From Celerinatantimonas sp046054165 (GTDB lineage Bacteria; Pseudomonadota; Gammaproteobacteria; Enterobacterales; Celerinatantimonadaceae), in the NCBI RefSeq assembly GCF_046054165.1, contig NZ_JBFNXK010000003.1:186001-250000 (forward strand): DNA of 64,000 bases. Direction: 5' to 3'. Of this stretch, positions 62,006 to 64,000 are shown piece by piece. Position 1 is the first letter of the stretch; each line of letters starts with the position of its first letter. The notes under the pieces were generated by a model. The model saw only the letters and a list, made by a program, of their open reading frames with translations, ran no database searches and was not told where the DNA came from. Position numbers and translations under genes: made by a program.

Positions 62006-62938
62006 GTGCCCGTAGTCCGCATTGCGACCCGACAAAGCCCTCTTGCTTTATGGCAAACCAATTTCGTAAAAAACTGGCTCGAATCATACCACGATCAATT
62101 GCAAGTTGAGTTAGTTTTGATCAAAACCAAGGGCGATAAAATTCTCGATACCCCACTGGCTAAAATCGGGGGCAAAGGACTTTTTGTCAAAGAACTGGAA
62201 GTGGCGATGCTGGAACATCAGGCCGACCTTGCGGTTCATTCCATGAAAGATGTACCGATGGAGTTCCCCGAAGGATTACAACTCCAAACCATTTGCGCAC
62301 GGGGAAATCCCTATGATGCTTTTGTAAGTAATCACTATCAGTCTATTGACGATTTACCGAAAGGTGCCATTGTTGGGACATCCAGCCTCCGGCGGCAAAG
62401 TCAGCTCCGACACTATCGCCCGGATCTCCAGCTACATGATCTACGCGGCAATGTGGGAACCCGGCTGAGTAAACTGGATGAAGGCCAATTTGATGCCATT
62501 ATTTTAGCGTGCGCGGGATTAGAGCGGTTAGATCTATCCTTGCGAATAACACAACCATTATCCCCCCAAATCCTATTGCCTGCTGGGGGACAAGGGGCCG
62601 TCGGCATTGAATGTCGCAGTGATGATGCATTCATCCAAACGCTGCTCGCCCCACTCGACGATGCCGATACCCGGGATCGCGTGCTGGCAGAAAGAGCCAT
62701 GAACAATCGGCTTCAGGGTGGCTGTCAGGTTCCCATTGGATGTTACGCCACGCTTCATCCCCAAGGTCAGTTACAATTACAAGGATTTGTTGGTTCTGTC
62801 GATGGTCAAACACTGTTAAAAGCAGCGATCAATGGCCCTAGACAACAGGCCGAGCAATTAGGTTACTCTCTCGCGGAAACCCTGCTCGAAAAAGGCGCGG
62901 GTCGCATCTTACAGGATCTTACCGGTGCGGCGTTCTAA
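62006..62938 (+). CDS. hemC: hydroxymethylbilane synthase (porphobilinogen deaminase)
   Basis: This 310-residue enzyme joins four porphobilinogens into hydroxymethylbilane. RIATRQSPLALWQ opens the protein; HSMKDVPMEFPEGL carries the substrate-binding region. The dipyrromethane-cofactor Cys is Cys240 in LQGGCQVPIG. The GTG start 62006 follows AGAGG. It overlaps hemD by 14 bases and heads the hemCDX operon. Confidence 0.98.
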   Translation: MPVVRIATRQSPLALWQTNFVKNWLESYHDQLQVELVLIKTKGDKILDTPLAKIGGKGLFVKELEVAMLEHQADLAVHSMKDVPMEFPEGLQLQTICARGNPYDAFVSNHYQSIDDLPKGAIVGTSSLRRQSQLRHYRPDLQLHDLRGNVGTRLSKLDEGQFDAIILACAGLERLDLSLRITQPLSPQILLPAGGQGAVGIECRSDDAFIQTLLAPLDDADTRDRVLAERAMNNRLQGGCQVPIGCYATLHPQGQLQLQGFVGSVDGQTLLKAAINGPRQQAEQLGYSLAETLLEKGAGRILQDLTGAAF

Positions 62939-63659
62939 CCGACAATTGCTACTCACGGGGTTTCCCGGCAGTGTCGAACAAGACCAGAGCCATCTCCAAA
63001 CAGCAGGATATTGCTGCACGTACACTTCGTTGCTGGATCTGGTGGGCTGTGCGCCCTGGCAGGGGAAAATCATGCAGGATTATCTGGCCGGATTTGATGC
63101 GATCATTGCCATGAGTCCCCGTGCCAGTCAATTTTGTCAGCCAGATCAGTGGCCCACAAAACGCTACTTTGCCATTGGCCCCAGTTCAGGCAAACGATGG
63201 ATCAGTGCCGGACTGGATGTGCAACTGGCCACCCCATCCAACAGCGAAGGGATGCTGGAGCTACTCAGTCAACAGCCTGATTTAAGTTCACTTCAGGTTT
63301 TATTATTACGGGGGGCTACATCACGAAACTGGCTAAAGCAGAAGCTCCCGGGACTCGTTCGGCACTACAGTGAACTATGCTGCTATCAACAGTGTCCAAA
63401 GTTTATTCAGGCTGAAATCGTCCAGCAGTGGGCTGCAAAGGGAATTAATTCAGTCGTTTGCAACAGTGCCTTGCAAGCCAATCACCTGATCCACCTGGCG
63501 AATCGTTATCACTGTCAGGCGTGGCTGCAAAATTGTGATTTATTTATTCCAAGTGAACGAGTAGGTAAATCCCTTATCGATTTTAAGTTTCGTCATGTGT
63601 ATAACTGTCAAGGAGCCACTGTAGAGGCATTAATGGCCACCCTTGAAACTATTGAGTAA
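62925..63659 (+). CDS. hemD: uroporphyrinogen-III synthase
   Basis: This 244-residue enzyme closes and inverts ring D of hydroxymethylbilane. The family is poorly conserved, but position, length and local matches (FDAIIAMSPRASQF near 55, VLLLRGATSRNW near 125, SVVCNSALQANHL near 165) support the call. GTG 62925 has AGGAT upstream and overlaps the hemC end by 14 bases. It is unusually rich in Cys and Gln. Confidence 0.92.
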   Translation: MRRSNRQLLLTGFPGSVEQDQSHLQTAGYCCTYTSLLDLVGCAPWQGKIMQDYLAGFDAIIAMSPRASQFCQPDQWPTKRYFAIGPSSGKRWISAGLDVQLATPSNSEGMLELLSQQPDLSSLQVLLLRGATSRNWLKQKLPGLVRHYSELCCYQQCPKFIQAEIVQQWAAKGINSVVCNSALQANHLIHLANRYHCQAWLQNCDLFIPSERVGKSLIDFKFRHVYNCQGATVEALMATLETIE

Positions 63660-63668
63660 GGAATCTCT

Positions 63669-64000
63669 ATGACTGAAGAGCAATCTAAACAACTCCCATC
63701 TCAACCCAAGTCGCGGAGCACAAAGCCAGCGCTTGTTTTATCCGGGATTGCTTTAGTTGTGACCATTGCTATTGCAGGCTATGGCTGGACCCTTCTGGAA
63801 AAAACCCAACAGCAACTTAACGAAGTATCAGCCCAAGCTTCACAACTGGCTTCGCAGCTGAGCAGTGCACAAATGCAAGCCTCTAAAACCACGGCTCAAT
63901 TGAATCAGTCGCTGGATCAGACGCAGGGTGAACTTAATAAAAGCAGCAGTCAAACTCGGGAAGTTCTGAGCCGTTTGCAAGCTGATACTCAACAGTTGCA
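63669..64000 (+). CDS. hemX: HemX-type protein, 3' truncated by window edge
   Basis: The first 110 residues are present. A polar cytosolic start (MTEEQSKQLPSQPKSRS) is followed by one transmembrane helix (LVLSGIALVVTIAIAGYGW). A Gln/Ser-rich coiled coil then begins (LLEKTQQQLNEVSAQASQLA). This is the HemX architecture, once mislabelled uroporphyrinogen methyltransferase. It lies nine bases after hemD, with AAGGAAT before the ATG, in the conserved hemCDX(Y) operon. Confidence 0.93.
   Translation, partial: MTEEQSKQLPSQPKSRSTKPALVLSGIALVVTIAIAGYGWTLLEKTQQQLNEVSAQASQLASQLSSAQMQASKTTAQLNQSLDQTQGELNKSSSQTREVLSRLQADTQQL

Noticed and set aside
1..64000. tRNA, rRNA, prophage or intact insertion sequence
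   Set aside because: I looked for cloverleaf/TTCGA-type tRNA arms, rRNA cores and transposase motifs by eye and found none. A tRNAscan and ISfinder search would be decisive.

Overview
The window is chromosomal DNA of a gammaproteobacterium. I infer a facultative marine or estuarine lineage near Aeromonas, Vibrio or Celerinatantimonas. The sequence alone does not fix the genus. The backbone follows the E. coli 86-88 min region in order: hemX-hemD-hemC / cyaA / cyaY / lptM-lysA-dapF-DUF484-xerC-yigB / uvrD / rarD / recQ at the right, polA-spf-engB-yihI-hemN-glnG-glnL-glnA-typA in the middle, then yihY-dtd-yiiD. By analogy with E. coli this places the window fairly near the origin. No rRNA, tRNA, intact insertion sequence, prophage or CRISPR array was seen.

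Layout. Positions 1-2351 hold the end of an AbgT-type carrier and an AbgA-type amidohydrolase (p-aminobenzoyl-glutamate salvage). Positions 2640-3529 hold a cobalamin riboswitch and an orphan CbiM-like membrane protein. Positions 3611-5367 hold an AT-rich DMT transporter, a long gap and a 65-residue protein. recG follows, then a LysR gene facing a gutted adhC joined to an intact fghA, and a TRAP transporter (QMP order). Positions 13081-15871 hold an aldo/keto reductase with a divergent AraC regulator, flanked by an intact membrane-protein gene and a decayed direct copy of that gene's 3' end. Then come rlmF, a second DMT transporter, an AsmA-like protein, yeiE/yeiH, yiiD-dtd-yihY, a SulP transporter and a 461-residue protein with a ParB-like C-terminus.

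Positions 28294-34643 form the nitrogen-control core. typA is divergent from glnA, and glnA has a sigma-54 promoter with upstream NtrC half-sites. glnL and glnG follow. A REP-like array fills the gap to hemN. Between engB and polA lies Spot 42 RNA, plus a strong orphan minus-strand terminator that may end a second small RNA. Right of polA are a small conserved-looking protein, an alpha/beta hydrolase, a secreted GH43 arabinanase with a ricin-type domain, a histidine phosphatase, and a two-gene unit of a small membrane protein and a transthyretin-like protein. recQ, a hypothetical gene, rarD, uvrD, an AraC/DMT pair and the dapF-xerC and cya/hem clusters complete the window.

The main points to follow up are these: the in-frame internal deletion that leaves only the two ends of adhC, translationally coupled to fghA; the transthyretin-like protein that has lost three of the four HIU-hydrolase active-site motifs; the duplicated and decayed membrane-gene fragment; the candidate small RNA next to Spot 42; and the riboswitch-controlled CbiM-like protein with no visible ECF partners.
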